From DASSQJ01 sp963773655 (lineage in GTDB: Bacteria > Actinomycetota > Actinomycetes > Actinomycetales > Dermatophilaceae), in contig CAVZBX010000001.1 of the NCBI GenBank assembly GCA_963773655.1, forward strand, positions 1,302,001 through 1,366,000: a DNA stretch of 64,000 nucleotides, written 5' to 3'. This document shows positions 46,455-55,544 of this stretch, in pieces. Position numbers and translations under genes: made by a program. The notes below the pieces were generated by a model. The model saw nothing but the letters and a program-made list of their open reading frames with translations. It was not told the DNA's origin and did not search any database. The number at the start of each line of letters is the position of its first letter. Within the stretch, counting starts at the first letter, position 1.

Positions 46455-47150
46455 GTGGTTATTGCCGACAGCAGCATCCTGGAGTCGCGGACACGCGACC
46501 GGGTGCTGCGTGTCGTGAGCCTGGAGGGCCCGGTCTCCATCTCCGCCCTCGTCGAGCGACTGGGCCTCACCGAGACCGCCGTGCGCCGGCACGTGGAGAA
46601 CCTCGCCGCCGACGGGCTCGTCGAGACCCACGAGGCGGGGGGTCCGCGCCGCCGCGGCCGCCCGGCCCGATCCTGGGTGCTCACCGACCGCGGCCACCGG
46701 GCGCTCGCGTCCGACTACGACCACCTCGCGGGGGAGGCGCTGCGCTTCCTGCGCGACACCGCGGGCGAGGACGCCGTGCACGCTTTCGCCGAGCACCGCG
46801 TCGCCGACCTCGAGAAGCGGGTCACCGAGCGGGTGGTGGCGGCCGGCGAGGACCCCGCGGCCCGGGCCCACGCGCTCGTCGAGGCCCTCAACACCGAGGG
46901 CTACGCCGCCTCGGCGCGGCCCGTGGGAACACGCGAGGGCGCCGCTGCGCTGACCGGGGTGCAGCTCTGCCAGGGCCACTGCCCTGTCCAGCACGTGGCC
47001 ACCGAGTTCCCCGCGCTGTGCGAGGCCGAGACCGAGGCCTTCTCCCGCCTGCTCGGCGTCCACGTCCAGCGGTTGGCCACGCTCGCCCACGGCGACCACG
47101 TCTGCACCACCTTCGTCCCGACCCCGACCACCGAGAGGCCAACGCGATGA
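46455..47150 (+). CDS. sufR: SufR-type Fe-S-sensing transcriptional regulator
   Basis: 231 residues. The N-terminal winged helix (GPVSISALVERLGLTETAVR, then RHVENLAADGLVET) binds DNA; a C-terminal region has the cysteine set CQGHCPVQHVATEFPALC and a later HVCTT, which hold an Fe-S cluster in SufR proteins. Such proteins repress suf genes when the cluster is present. First gene of the operon; its TGA overlaps the sufB ATG. Leaderless GTG start. Confidence 0.9.
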   Translation: MVIADSSILESRTRDRVLRVVSLEGPVSISALVERLGLTETAVRRHVENLAADGLVETHEAGGPRRRGRPARSWVLTDRGHRALASDYDHLAGEALRFLRDTAGEDAVHAFAEHRVADLEKRVTERVVAAGEDPAARAHALVEALNTEGYAASARPVGTREGAAALTGVQLCQGHCPVQHVATEFPALCEAETEAFSRLLGVHVQRLATLAHGDHVCTTFVPTPTTERPTR

Positions 47151-48568
47151 CGAGCCACATCGAAGAGCTCAACCCCGGCCTGAAGGACCTTGGCACGTAC
47201 GCCTTCGGCTGGGCCGACAGCGACACGGCCGGAGAGTCCGCGCGGCGCGGCCTGTCCGCCGAGGTCGTCCAGGACATCTCGGACCGCAAGGCCGAGCCGC
47301 AGTGGATGCAGGACCTGCGACAGAAGTCGCTGCGGCTGTTCGACAAGAAGCCGATGCCGTCGTGGGGCAGTGACCTCACCGGGATCGACTTCCAGAACAT
47401 CAAGTACTTCGTGAAGTCCACCGAAAAGCAGGCCACGAGCTGGGAGGACCTGCCCGAGGACATCAAGAACACCTACGACCGTCTCGGCATCCCCGAGGCC
47501 GAGAAGCAGCGCCTCGTCGCCGGCGTGGCGGCGCAGTACGAGTCCGAGGTCGTCTACCACCAGATCCGGGAGGACCTCGAGGAGAAGGGGGTCATCTTCG
47601 TCGACACCGACACCGGGCTGCGTGAGCACGAGGACCTCTTCCGCGAGTACTTCGCGAGCGTCATCCCCGCCGGCGACAACAAGTTCGCCTCGCTCAACAC
47701 GGCCGTGTGGTCGGGCGGCTCCTTCATCTACGTGCCCCCGGGCGTACACGTCGACATCCCGCTCCAGGCCTACTTCCGGATCAACACCGAGAACATGGGC
47801 CAGTTCGAGCGGACGCTGATCATCGCGGACGAGGGCTCGTACGTGCACTACGTCGAGGGTTGCACGGCCCCGATCTACAAGTCCGACAGCCTGCACAGCG
47901 CCGTCGTCGAGATCGTCGTGAAGAAGAACGCCCGCGTGCGCTACACGACGATCCAGAACTGGTCGAACAACGTCTACAACCTCGTCACCAAGCGCGCCAC
48001 CTGCGCCGAGGGCGCGACGATGGAGTGGATCGACGGCAACATCGGCTCCAAGGTGACGATGAAGTACCCGGCCGTCTTCCTGCTCGGCGAGCACGCCAGG
48101 GGGGAGACCCTCTCGATCGCCTTCGCCGGCGAGGGCCAGCACCAGGACGCGGGCTCGAAGATGGTCCACGCCGCCCCGAACACCAGCAGCTCGATCGTCT
48201 CCAAGTCGGTCGCGCGCGGTGGCGGGCGCACGTCGTACCGCGGTCTGGTCCAGATTCTTGAGGGCGCGCACGGGTCGAAGAGCAACGTCGTCTGCGACGC
48301 ACTGCTCGTCGACACCGTGAGCCGGTCCGACACCTACCCGTACGTCGACATCCGTGAGGACGACGTGCAGATGGGCCACGAGGCCACCGTCTCCAAGGTG
48401 TCCGAGGACCAGCTGTTCTACCTCATGTCCCGCGGGATGACCGAGGAGGAGGCGATGGCGATGATCGTGCGCGGCTTCGTCGAGCCCATCGCCAAGGAGC
48501 TCCCGATGGAGTACGCCCTCGAGCTCAACCGCCTCATCGAGCTGCAGATGGAAGGAGCAGTGGGCTGA
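47147..48568 (+). CDS. sufB: Fe-S cluster scaffold subunit SufB
   Basis: 473 residues. Scaffold of the SufBCD complex. Family blocks: FIYVPPGVHVDIPLQAYFRI, HYVEGCTAPIYKSDSLHSAV, and SRSDTYPYVDIREDDVQMGH, with the conserved Cys/His/Glu set. There is no intein, in contrast to SufB of several mycobacteria. The sufD ATG follows the stop with no gap. Confidence 0.96.
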   Translation: MTSHIEELNPGLKDLGTYAFGWADSDTAGESARRGLSAEVVQDISDRKAEPQWMQDLRQKSLRLFDKKPMPSWGSDLTGIDFQNIKYFVKSTEKQATSWEDLPEDIKNTYDRLGIPEAEKQRLVAGVAAQYESEVVYHQIREDLEEKGVIFVDTDTGLREHEDLFREYFASVIPAGDNKFASLNTAVWSGGSFIYVPPGVHVDIPLQAYFRINTENMGQFERTLIIADEGSYVHYVEGCTAPIYKSDSLHSAVVEIVVKKNARVRYTTIQNWSNNVYNLVTKRATCAEGATMEWIDGNIGSKVTMKYPAVFLLGEHARGETLSIAFAGEGQHQDAGSKMVHAAPNTSSSIVSKSVARGGGRTSYRGLVQILEGAHGSKSNVVCDALLVDTVSRSDTYPYVDIREDDVQMGHEATVSKVSEDQLFYLMSRGMTEEEAMAMIVRGFVEPIAKELPMEYALELNRLIELQMEGAVG

Positions 48569-49747
48569 ATGAGCCTGCTCACCCCCCAACGCCCCCCCGA
48601 GGGAGCGCACACCCACAGCGCCGCGACGATGGTCCCCGACCGGTCCCGGGCCGAGCGCGCCGCCTCGTTCGACGTGGCGGACTTCCCCGTGCCGCACGGG
48701 CGCGAGGAGGAGTGGCGCTTCACCCCGGTCGACCGGCTCGGCGCGTTCTTCCGCGATGAGCCGACCGGCGCCTGCCTGCGCTGGGAGGAGTCGCTGCCGG
48801 AGGGCGTCACCGTCACCTCGATGCCCGTCGCCGACTGGCTGGCGCTCGGCGTGCCCGCGCCGCAGGACCGTGCGGCCGCCGTCGCGGCGGCCCACAGCGG
48901 TGGCGTGGGCGTCGTCGATGTACCGGCCGAGGCCGAGCTCGCCGAGCCGGTCCGTATCCGGCTCTCCGGCTCCGAGCAGGACCTCGTCCACGGGCACCTG
49001 CTGCTGCGCGTCGGGCGCTTCGCCCGTGTCACCGTCGTGCTCGAGCACACCGGCGTCGCCGACTACTCCGAGGTGCTCACCGTGCTCGCGGGCGACGGCA
49101 GCGACGTCACGCTCGTCACCGTCCAGGAGTGGGACGACGCCAGCCACCACCTGGCCCAGCACGACGTCGTCGTGGGCCGCGACGCCCGGGTCCGCCACAT
49201 CGCCGTCACCCTCGGCGGCGGCGTCGTGCGGCTCAACACCAACGCGACGTACTCCGGCCCCGGCGGCTCCTTCGAGGGCCTGGGCGTGTACTTCGCCGAC
49301 GCCGGCCAGCACCTCGAGCACCGCCTCTTCGTCGACCACCAGGCCCCGCACTGCCGCAGCAACGTCGAGTACAAGGGGGCGCTGCAGGGTGACACCGCCC
49401 GCACCGTCTGGGTCGGCGACGTCCTGATCCGGGCCGCGGCCGAGGGCACCGACACCTACGAGCTGAACCGCAACCTGCTGCTCAGCGACGGCGCGCGCGC
49501 CGACTCGGTGCCGAACCTCGAGATCGAGACCGGCGAGATCGTGGGGGCGGGTCACGCGTCGGCCACCGGCCGCTTCGACGACGAGCAGCTCTTCTACCTC
49601 ATGGCCCGGGGGATCCCCGAGGACGAGGCCCGCCGCCTCGTCGTCCGCGGGTTCTTCACCGGCGTCGTCCAGCGCATCGGCGTCCCGCAGGTGCAGGAGC
49701 ACCTCATGGAGGCGCTGGAGCGCGAGCTGGCAGGGGGTGCCGCGTGA
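48569..49747 (+). CDS. sufD: Fe-S cluster assembly protein SufD
   Basis: 392 residues, paralogue of SufB. FDVADFPVPHGREEEWRFTP near the start and FVDHQAPHCRSNVEYKGAL, VPNLEIETGEIVGAGHASA and MARGIPEDEARRLVVRGF in the C-terminal half are SufD signatures. Partner of SufB and SufC in iron delivery. The TGA overlaps the GTG of the ferredoxin gene (GTGA). Confidence 0.95.
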   Translation: MSLLTPQRPPEGAHTHSAATMVPDRSRAERAASFDVADFPVPHGREEEWRFTPVDRLGAFFRDEPTGACLRWEESLPEGVTVTSMPVADWLALGVPAPQDRAAAVAAAHSGGVGVVDVPAEAELAEPVRIRLSGSEQDLVHGHLLLRVGRFARVTVVLEHTGVADYSEVLTVLAGDGSDVTLVTVQEWDDASHHLAQHDVVVGRDARVRHIAVTLGGGVVRLNTNATYSGPGGSFEGLGVYFADAGQHLEHRLFVDHQAPHCRSNVEYKGALQGDTARTVWVGDVLIRAAAEGTDTYELNRNLLLSDGARADSVPNLEIETGEIVGAGHASATGRFDDEQLFYLMARGIPEDEARRLVVRGFFTGVVQRIGVPQVQEHLMEALERELAGGAA

Positions 49748-50085
49748 GCGAGCAGCTGACCGCTCAGGGCTTCGTCCGGGTCTGTCGCCTCGACGAACTG
49801 CCGCAGGTCGGGGCCGCGGCCGCCGAGATCGAGGGCCGCCGGGTCTCCGTCGTCCGTACCGAGGACGGCACCGTGCACTGCGTCGACGACACGTGCACCC
49901 ACGCCAACGTCTCGCTCTCCGAGGGCGAGCTCGACGGGTGCACGCTCGAGTGCTGGCTGCACGGTTCCCGGTTCGACCTGCGCACCGGCGAGCCCACCGG
50001 GCCCCCGGCCGTCATCCCCATCGCCGTCCACACCGTCCGCACCGAGGGCGACGAGGTCTTCGTCGCCCTGTCCGAGGAGAGCTGA
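49744..50085 (+). CDS. Rieske-type ferredoxin in the suf operon
   Basis: 113 residues. Cluster ligands are DDTCTHANVSL and ECWLHGSRFDLRTGEP, the Cys-His pairs of a soluble Rieske [2Fe-2S] protein like the ferredoxin components of aromatic oxygenases. Its place between sufD and sufC is conserved in Actinobacteria and suggests an electron-transfer role in cluster assembly; that role is inferred. Confidence 0.85.
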   Translation: MSEQLTAQGFVRVCRLDELPQVGAAAAEIEGRRVSVVRTEDGTVHCVDDTCTHANVSLSEGELDGCTLECWLHGSRFDLRTGEPTGPPAVIPIAVHTVRTEGDEVFVALSEES

Positions 50086-50090
50086 GCCAC

Positions 50091-50855
50091 ATGTCCGTCC
50101 TGGAGATCAAGGACCTCCACGTCAGCGTCGAGACCGAGCAGGGCACCAAGGAGATCCTCCGCGGCGTCACCCTGACCATCGAGTCCGGCCAGACCCACGC
50201 CATCATGGGACCGAACGGCTCGGGCAAGTCGACCCTGGCCTACTCCGTCGCCGGGCACCCGAAGTACACGATCACCTCGGGCAGCGTCACCCTCGACGGC
50301 GAGGACGTGCTCGCGATGAGCGTCGACGAGCGCGCCCGCGCCGGTCTCTTCCTCGCCATGCAGTACCCGGTCGAGGTTCCCGGCGTCACCGTCTCCAACT
50401 TCCTGCGCACCGCCAAGACGGCGGTCGACGGCGAGGCCCCGAAGCTGCGCCACTGGGTCAAGGACGTCAAGGAGGCCATGGGCAACCTGCGCATGGACCC
50501 CGCCTTCGCCGAGCGCAACGTCAACGAGGGCTTCTCGGGCGGCGAGAAGAAGCGCCACGAGATCCTCCAGCTCGAGCTGCTCGGGCCGAGGATCGCGATC
50601 CTCGACGAGACCGACTCCGGCCTCGACGTCGACGCGCTGCGCGTCGTCTCCGAGGGGGTCAACCGCGCCAAGGAGACCACCGACGTCGGCGTCCTGCTCA
50701 TCACGCACTACACCCGCATCCTGCGGTACATCCGCCCCGACTTCGTCCACGTGTTCGTCGACGGGAGGATCGCCGAGGAGGGCGGCCCCGAGCTCGCCGA
50801 GCGGCTCGAGGCCGAGGGCTACGACCGGTACACGACTGCGGGTGCCGAGGCCTGA
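50091..50855 (+). CDS. sufC: Fe-S assembly ATPase SufC
   Basis: 254 residues. Walker A GPNGSGKST, SufC-specific FSGGEKKRHEILQ signature, Walker B IAILDETDSGLDVDALR. Powers structural changes in SufBCD. Starts at ATG 50091, five bases after the ferredoxin stop. ALAYS-free; all motifs intact. Confidence 0.96.
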   Translation: MSVLEIKDLHVSVETEQGTKEILRGVTLTIESGQTHAIMGPNGSGKSTLAYSVAGHPKYTITSGSVTLDGEDVLAMSVDERARAGLFLAMQYPVEVPGVTVSNFLRTAKTAVDGEAPKLRHWVKDVKEAMGNLRMDPAFAERNVNEGFSGGEKKRHEILQLELLGPRIAILDETDSGLDVDALRVVSEGVNRAKETTDVGVLLITHYTRILRYIRPDFVHVFVDGRIAEEGGPELAERLEAEGYDRYTTAGAEA

Positions 50856-50856
50856 G

Positions 50857-52156
50857 ATGACCGCCGCCCCGTTCACCGACGAGGAGCTGGCCCGGATCCG
50901 GGCCGACTTCCCGATCCTGTCGCGCCGGGTGCGCGGGGAGCGCCCGCTGGTCTACCTCGACTCGGGCGCGACCTCGCACAAGCCGCGCCAGGTGCTCGAC
51001 GCGGAGCGGTGGTTCTACGAGACCGTCAACGCGGCCGTCCACCGCGGGGCGCACCAGCTCTCGGAGGAGGGCACCGACGCCTACGAGGCGGCGCGCGAGA
51101 CGATCGCCCGCTTCATCGGCGGCCGGGCCGCGGAGGTCGTGTTCACCCGCAACGCCACCGAGGCGCTCAACCTCGTCGCGTACGCCTTCAGCAACGGCAC
51201 GCACGGCGGGGGAGGCGGCTCCGGCGAGCGGTTCTCCCTCCACCCGGGCGACGAGGTGCTCGTCACCGAGATGGAGCACCACGCCAACCTCATCCCGTGG
51301 CAGGAGGCCTGCCGCCGCACCGGGGCGACGTTGCGGTGCGTGCCGGTCACGGCCGACGGCCGGCTCGACCTCACGGACCTCGACACGCTGCTCACCGAGC
51401 GCACCAAGGTCTTCGCGTTCACGCACGTCTCGAACGTCCTCGGCACGATCAACCCGGTGCGCGAGCTCGCCGACCGGGCCCACGCGGTCGGGCGCCCTCG
51501 CCGTGCTCGACGCCTGCCAGTCGGTGCCGCACCTGCCGGTCGACGTCGCCGAGCTCGGGGTCGACCTGCTCGCCTTCTCCGGCCACAAGATGTTCGGTCC
51601 GCTCGGCGTCGGTGTCCTCTGGGGGCGCCCCGAGCTGCTCGACGCAGATGCCGGTGTTCCTCACCGGCGGCTCGATGATCGAGACCGTGACGATGGAGGT
51701 CCGCCACCTACGCGCCGGTCCCGCAGAAGTTCGAGGCGGGGGTCCCGGTGGCGGCCCAGGCCGTCGGCCCTGGCCGCCGCGTGCGACTACCTCACCGAGC
51801 TGGGCCTCGACCGCGTCCACGCCCACGAGCAGGCGCTCACCGAGCGCCTGCTCCGCGGCCTGGGGGAGCGGTCCTGGGTCCACGTCCTCGGACCGGACGA
51901 CCTGCGCGAGCGCGGTGGCGCCGTGGCCTTCCACGTCGATGGCGTCCACGCCCACGACGTCGGTCAGGTCCTCGACGACCACGGCGTGGCCGTGCGGGTC
52001 GGCCACCACTGCGCCTGGCCGCTGCACCGGGCGCTGCGGGTGCCGGCGAGCACCCGCGCCTCGTTCGCCGCCTACACGACCCCCGGCGAGGTCGACGCGC
52101 TGCTCGAGGCGCTCGACCACGTCCCCGCGGTGTTCGGGATGGAGGTGCCCGCCTGA
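50857..52156 (+). CDS. sufS: Cysteine desulfurase SufS (frame interrupted by four insertions)
   Basis: Class V PLP enzyme that takes sulfur from cysteine. First frame: YLDSGATSHKPRQVLDAERW, AAVHRGAHQLSEEGTDAYE, VLVTEMEHHANLIPWQEAC. Single-base insertions near 51491, 51643, 51700 and 51768 shift frames; reading across restores VLDACQSVPHLPVDVAELG, FSGHKMFGPLGVGVLWG with the PLP Lys, QMPVFLTGGSMIETVTMEV, and VGHHCAWPLHRAL with the catalytic Cys. Removing four bases leaves 432 codons exactly (431 residues). The stop overlaps the sufU ATG (TGATG). Most likely intact. Confidence 0.9.
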
Positions 52157-52602
52157 TGGACCTCTACCAGGAGCTCATCCTCGAGCACTACAAGCGGCCC
52201 GTGAACGCCGGGCTGCGCGAGCCGTACGAGGCCGAGGTCCACCACGTAAACCCGACCTGCGGCGACGAGGTGACCCTGCGCGTCCACCTCTCCGGCGAGG
52301 GGGAGGACACCGTCGTCGAGGACATCTCGTACGACGCCATGGGCTGCTCGATCAGCGTGGCCGCGGCGTCCATGCTCGCCGAGGAGGTCACCGGCGAGAC
52401 CGTCGCCGAGGCCCGCGAGACGTTCGAGTCGATGCGCCGGATGCTCACCAGCAAGGGTGAGGACCCCGGCGACGAGGACGAGATCGGCGACGGCGTGGCC
52501 CTCGCCGGCGTCGCCAAGTACCCCGCGCGCGTCAAGTGCGCCCTCCTGTCGTGGATGGCGTTCACCGACGCGCTCCACCAGGCCGAAGGAGCAACCCCGT
52601 GA
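52156..52602 (+). CDS. sufU: SufU, zinc-dependent sulfur transfer protein
   Basis: 148 residues. Zn ligands Cys/Asp/Cys/Cys appear in HVNPTCGDEVTL, DAMGCSISVAA and ARVKCALLSW, with the SufU-specific insertion (MRRMLTSKGEDPGDEDEIGD) that distinguishes it from IscU. Accepts sulfur from SufS. Overlaps sufS by one base and the next gene by GTGA. Confidence 0.94.
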   Translation: MDLYQELILEHYKRPVNAGLREPYEAEVHHVNPTCGDEVTLRVHLSGEGEDTVVEDISYDAMGCSISVAAASMLAEEVTGETVAEARETFESMRRMLTSKGEDPGDEDEIGDGVALAGVAKYPARVKCALLSWMAFTDALHQAEGATP

Positions 52603-52922
52603 CCCAGACCGCCACCGCCAACGTCGCCGACGTCGAGGAGGCGATGCGCGACGTCGTCGACCCGGAGCTCGGCATCAACGTCGTCGACCTCGGGCTCGTC
52701 TACGGCATCACCGTCGACCCGCAGAACAACGCCGTCATCGACATGACGCTCACCTCCGCGGCGTGCCCGCTCACCGACGTCATCGAGGACCAGACCGCCG
52801 CCTCGCTCGAGGGCGTCGTGGCCTCGCACCGGATCAACTGGGTGTGGATGCCGCCGTGGGGCCCCGACAAGATCACCGACGACGGCCGCGAGCAGCTGCG
52901 CGCCCTGGGCTTCAACATCTGA
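52599..52922 (+). CDS. SufT/MIP18-type metal-sulfur cluster assembly factor
   Basis: 107 residues of the DUF59 family. DVVDPELGINVVDLGLVYGI at the start and DMTLTSAACPLTDVIEDQ with the conserved Cys are signatures. Such proteins help mature Fe-S targets; in Actinobacteria they are the last suf gene. GTG start in GTGA overlap with sufU. Confidence 0.92.
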   Translation: MTQTATANVADVEEAMRDVVDPELGINVVDLGLVYGITVDPQNNAVIDMTLTSAACPLTDVIEDQTAASLEGVVASHRINWVWMPPWGPDKITDDGREQLRALGFNI

Positions 52923-52932
52923 CCCGCCGCCG

Positions 52933-53454
52933 GTGGGCAGACGCGTCGTCGAGGTCGCGCCCGAGCGGTACGACCGCTGGCGGGTGCGCTTCGACGAGAA
53001 CAACCCCGACGGCCCGCAGCGGGTGCTCGCCGTCGACCGCTTCGACCACGACCCCCTCGCGCTGCTCCTCGTGCGCCGGGGCGGCTACGCCGTCGGGGTG
53101 GCGTCCGAGGGTCGCCTGACCGCCCACCGGACCGGCACCCGGTACGTGCAGTCCCGCACCGCGGCCGGCGGGTGGAGCCAGCAGCGCTTCGCGCGGCGGC
53201 GCGCCAACCAGGCCGACGAGCTCGTGAGCGCGGTCGCCGACCACGCGGCGCGGCTCCTGCGGGGGAGCGGGGCCGCCGGGCTCGTGCTCGGCGGGGACCG
53301 GGCCCTCGCCGAGGCCGTGCTCGAGGACGACCGGCTCACGCCACTGCGCGGGCTCCCGCGGCGCGGGCTCCACGACCTTCCGGACCCGCGGCTCGACGTG
53401 CTCCGGCAGGCTGCCGGGCGCGGCCGCGCGGTTCGCGTGACGATCTCCGAGTAG
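52933..53454 (+). CDS. acVLRF1-family peptidyl-tRNA hydrolase
   Basis: 173 residues. The centre GGYAVGVASEGRLTAHRTGT and VQSRTAAGGWSQQRFARRRA match the actinobacterial VLRF1 family, whose eukaryotic relatives (Vms1/ANKZF1) release nascent chains from stalled 60S ribosomes with a Gly-x-Ser/Gln loop; the GGWSQQRF segment is that loop. It is thus likely a ribosome quality-control release factor. GTG at 52933, ten bases after the SufT-like stop, so possibly the distal gene of the suf operon. Confidence 0.8.
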   Translation: MGRRVVEVAPERYDRWRVRFDENNPDGPQRVLAVDRFDHDPLALLLVRRGGYAVGVASEGRLTAHRTGTRYVQSRTAAGGWSQQRFARRRANQADELVSAVADHAARLLRGSGAAGLVLGGDRALAEAVLEDDRLTPLRGLPRRGLHDLPDPRLDVLRQAAGRGRAVRVTISE

Positions 53455-53529
53455 CGCGGGGGCACCCCTCGTCCGCCGAGGGACGGCACTCCGACGGCTG
53501 GGCTGGGAGCCGGGCGAACGGGCGCCCGG

Positions 53530-53883
53530 TCAGCCGTGCTCCTGGGCGACGTTGAGGACCGGGCCCCCGGGGACCCGGACGAGGAACCGGCGCACGCCCC
53601 ACTCCTCGGTGACGAGCGGGTGGACGATCTCGTACCCGCGCTCCCGGGCCTCGGTGTAGGCGGCGTCGACGTCGTCCACCCGCACGGTCATCACCGAGTC
53701 CTCGGGTGCCGTGGCGTCACCGGTCACGAGCTGGACGTGCTCCCCGGTCTCGGGGGAGGTGAACCGCGCCACCCACCCGAGGTCGAACTCCTCGGTGCTC
53801 AGCCCCAGCCACCCGGCGAAGAACTCCCGGGCGCGGTCGATGTCGGACACGTGCAGGTTGGTGGTGACCCGGCTGACGCGCAT
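53530..53883 (-). CDS. VOC family protein
   Basis: 117 residues, two beta-alpha-beta-beta-beta units: TNLHVSDIDRAREFFAGWLG in the first and VDDVDAAYTEARERGYEIVH and GVRRFLVRVPGGPVLNVAQE in the second. Glyoxalase/bleomycin-resistance fold; substrate unknown. Metal ligands are only partly evident. ATG with GGGGAG five bases upstream. Converges with acVLRF1. Confidence 0.75.
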   Translation of the reverse strand: MRVSRVTTNLHVSDIDRAREFFAGWLGLSTEEFDLGWVARFTSPETGEHVQLVTGDATAPEDSVMTVRVDDVDAAYTEARERGYEIVHPLVTEEWGVRRFLVRVPGGPVLNVAQEHG

Positions 53884-53996
53884 GGTTGCTCCCCTCGACG
53901 CGGTCGTCCTCCGATCCTGCGCGCTGCACCGGTCACACGTCCACCGCGGGAGTCGTCACGATGGTGTACGCACCCCGATGAAGGAGGAGTCGAGCC

Positions 53997-54440
53997 ATGG
54001 CACCAGCGACGAGGAAGGCGACCGGTGACGGGTTCACCGCCGAGGAGAAGGCCGCGATGAAGGAGTACGCCGCGGAGCGGCGCGCCCGGAAGCGGAGCTC
54101 CTCGGCCGAGGCCGACGCCCAGGCGGTGCAGGACGCCATCGCGAAGATGCCCGACGAGGACCGCGAGCTCTGCCGGCGTCTGCACGAGGTCATCACGGCC
54201 GCAGCCCCGGAGCTCGCCCCCCGCACCTGGTACGGCATGCCCGCCTACGCCAAGGACGGGAAGGTGCTGTGCTTCGTCCAGAACGCCGGGAAGTTCACGG
54301 CGAGGTACACCACGCTGGGCTTCCAGGACACCGCCGCGCTGGACTCGGGCGCGATCTGGCCCACCGCGTACGCCGTGACGAGGCTGACGAAGGCGGGGGA
54401 GAAGGAGGTCGCCGACCTGGTCCGACGCGCCGTCGGCTGA
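53997..54440 (+). CDS. DUF1801-type protein
   Basis: 147 residues. The N-terminus is Lys/Arg/Glu-rich and helical (EEKAAMKEYAAERRARKRSS). The C-terminal part, with TWYGMPAYAKDGKVLCFVQN and FTARYTTLGF, resembles the DUF1801/YdhG-like small domain, sometimes described as an iron chaperone. Function unproven. Strong AAGGAGGAG site. Monocistronic. Confidence 0.7.
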   Translation: MAPATRKATGDGFTAEEKAAMKEYAAERRARKRSSSAEADAQAVQDAIAKMPDEDRELCRRLHEVITAAAPELAPRTWYGMPAYAKDGKVLCFVQNAGKFTARYTTLGFQDTAALDSGAIWPTAYAVTRLTKAGEKEVADLVRRAVG

Positions 54441-54660
54441 GCCGTGGCCGACTGCCCGCACCCCGCCGCGCGTGCGGTGGGCCACACCCGCATGGCGGCG
54501 AGCACGTCGGGGTGGGACGCTTCGCGAGGGCCTGCAACCGCGGCCCCACGTCCCGACGCCGGGAGGACCACCGTGGACAGCTCCTGGCAACGGCTCCGGC
54601 TGGTCCTCCTCGCCCTCGTCATCAGGTCCCGACATCCCGTGCGGACCTGAGGGGCCAGCG

Positions 54661-55533
54661 ATGCAGGACGTCCTCACGGTCCTCACCCAGGTCGGCATCC
54701 TCGTCTTCGTCGTCGCCGGGATGGCGGCGATGGGGCTGGGCCTCACCGTGGCCCGGATCCTCCGGCCGCTGCGGGACCCCCGGCTGGTCGTCGGCGTGAT
54801 CGTCGCGAACTTCGTCGTGGTGCCGCTCGTCGCGGTGGCCGCCGCCCGGCTGCTACCCATGGACGACGCGAGCGCCGCGGCGGTGGTGCTCGTCGGCTGC
54901 TGCGCCGGGGCGCCGTTCCTCCCCACCCTCGCCGGGTTGGCCGGAGGCGACCAGGCCACCGCGGTCGGCGTCATGGTGCTCCTCATGGTGCTGACGGTGG
55001 GCTTCGCTCCCGTCGTCGTCCCGCTCGTGCTGGAGGGGGTGAGTGTCGCGGCCGGCGACATCGCCTCCTCGCTGGTCGTCTACATGCTCGTCCCGCTCGC
55101 GCTCGGGCTGCTCGTGGCGGCCAGGTACCCCGCACTGGCGGAGCAGGCGGTGGGTGGCTTCCGTCGGGCGTCGTCCGCCGGCCTGGTCATCGGCATCGTC
55201 GCGGGGCTGCTCGTCACGTGGCGGGACGTGCTCGGCTCGATCGGCTCGTGGGTGTTCGTGGGGACCGCGGTCGTCCTCGTCGCCGGTGCGGGCGCCGGAT
55301 GGCTGGCCGGCGCCGGTCGCCCGTCCTCGGACCGGACGGTGCTGGGTCTCGCGACGGCCCAGCGCAACATCTCCGCCGCCCTCGTCATCGCCGCGAGCCT
55401 CGGCGGCGAGACGGTGGTCCGGACCCTCGTCGCCGCCCTCGTCATCCCTGTCGTCCTCATCGCCGTCGCCGGTGAGCTGGGGCGCCGGCACGGCCGCACC
55501 GCCGCACCCACACCTGTCTCCCCACCCGCCTGA
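54661..55533 (+). CDS. BASS/SBF-family organic anion transporter
   Basis: 290 residues, about nine helices. The GVIVANFVVVPLVAVAAARL and GCCAGAPFLPTLAGLAGGDQ blocks and LGLATAQRNISAALVIA are characteristic of the bile acid:sodium symporter superfamily. These import organic anions such as bile acids or sulfated compounds with Na+. The alkylsulfatase gene begins 11 bases after its stop, so the two are one operon. A 220-base gap (54441-54660) precedes it with no recognisable feature. Confidence 0.8.
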   Translation: MQDVLTVLTQVGILVFVVAGMAAMGLGLTVARILRPLRDPRLVVGVIVANFVVVPLVAVAAARLLPMDDASAAAVVLVGCCAGAPFLPTLAGLAGGDQATAVGVMVLLMVLTVGFAPVVVPLVLEGVSVAAGDIASSLVVYMLVPLALGLLVAARYPALAEQAVGGFRRASSAGLVIGIVAGLLVTWRDVLGSIGSWVFVGTAVVLVAGAGAGWLAGAGRPSSDRTVLGLATAQRNISAALVIAASLGGETVVRTLVAALVIPVVLIAVAGELGRRHGRTAAPTPVSPPA

Positions 55534-55544
55534 GAGGATCACCC

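Noticed and set aside
47147..48568. Intein in SufB
   Set aside because: The protein has normal length (473 residues) and continuous family motifs.
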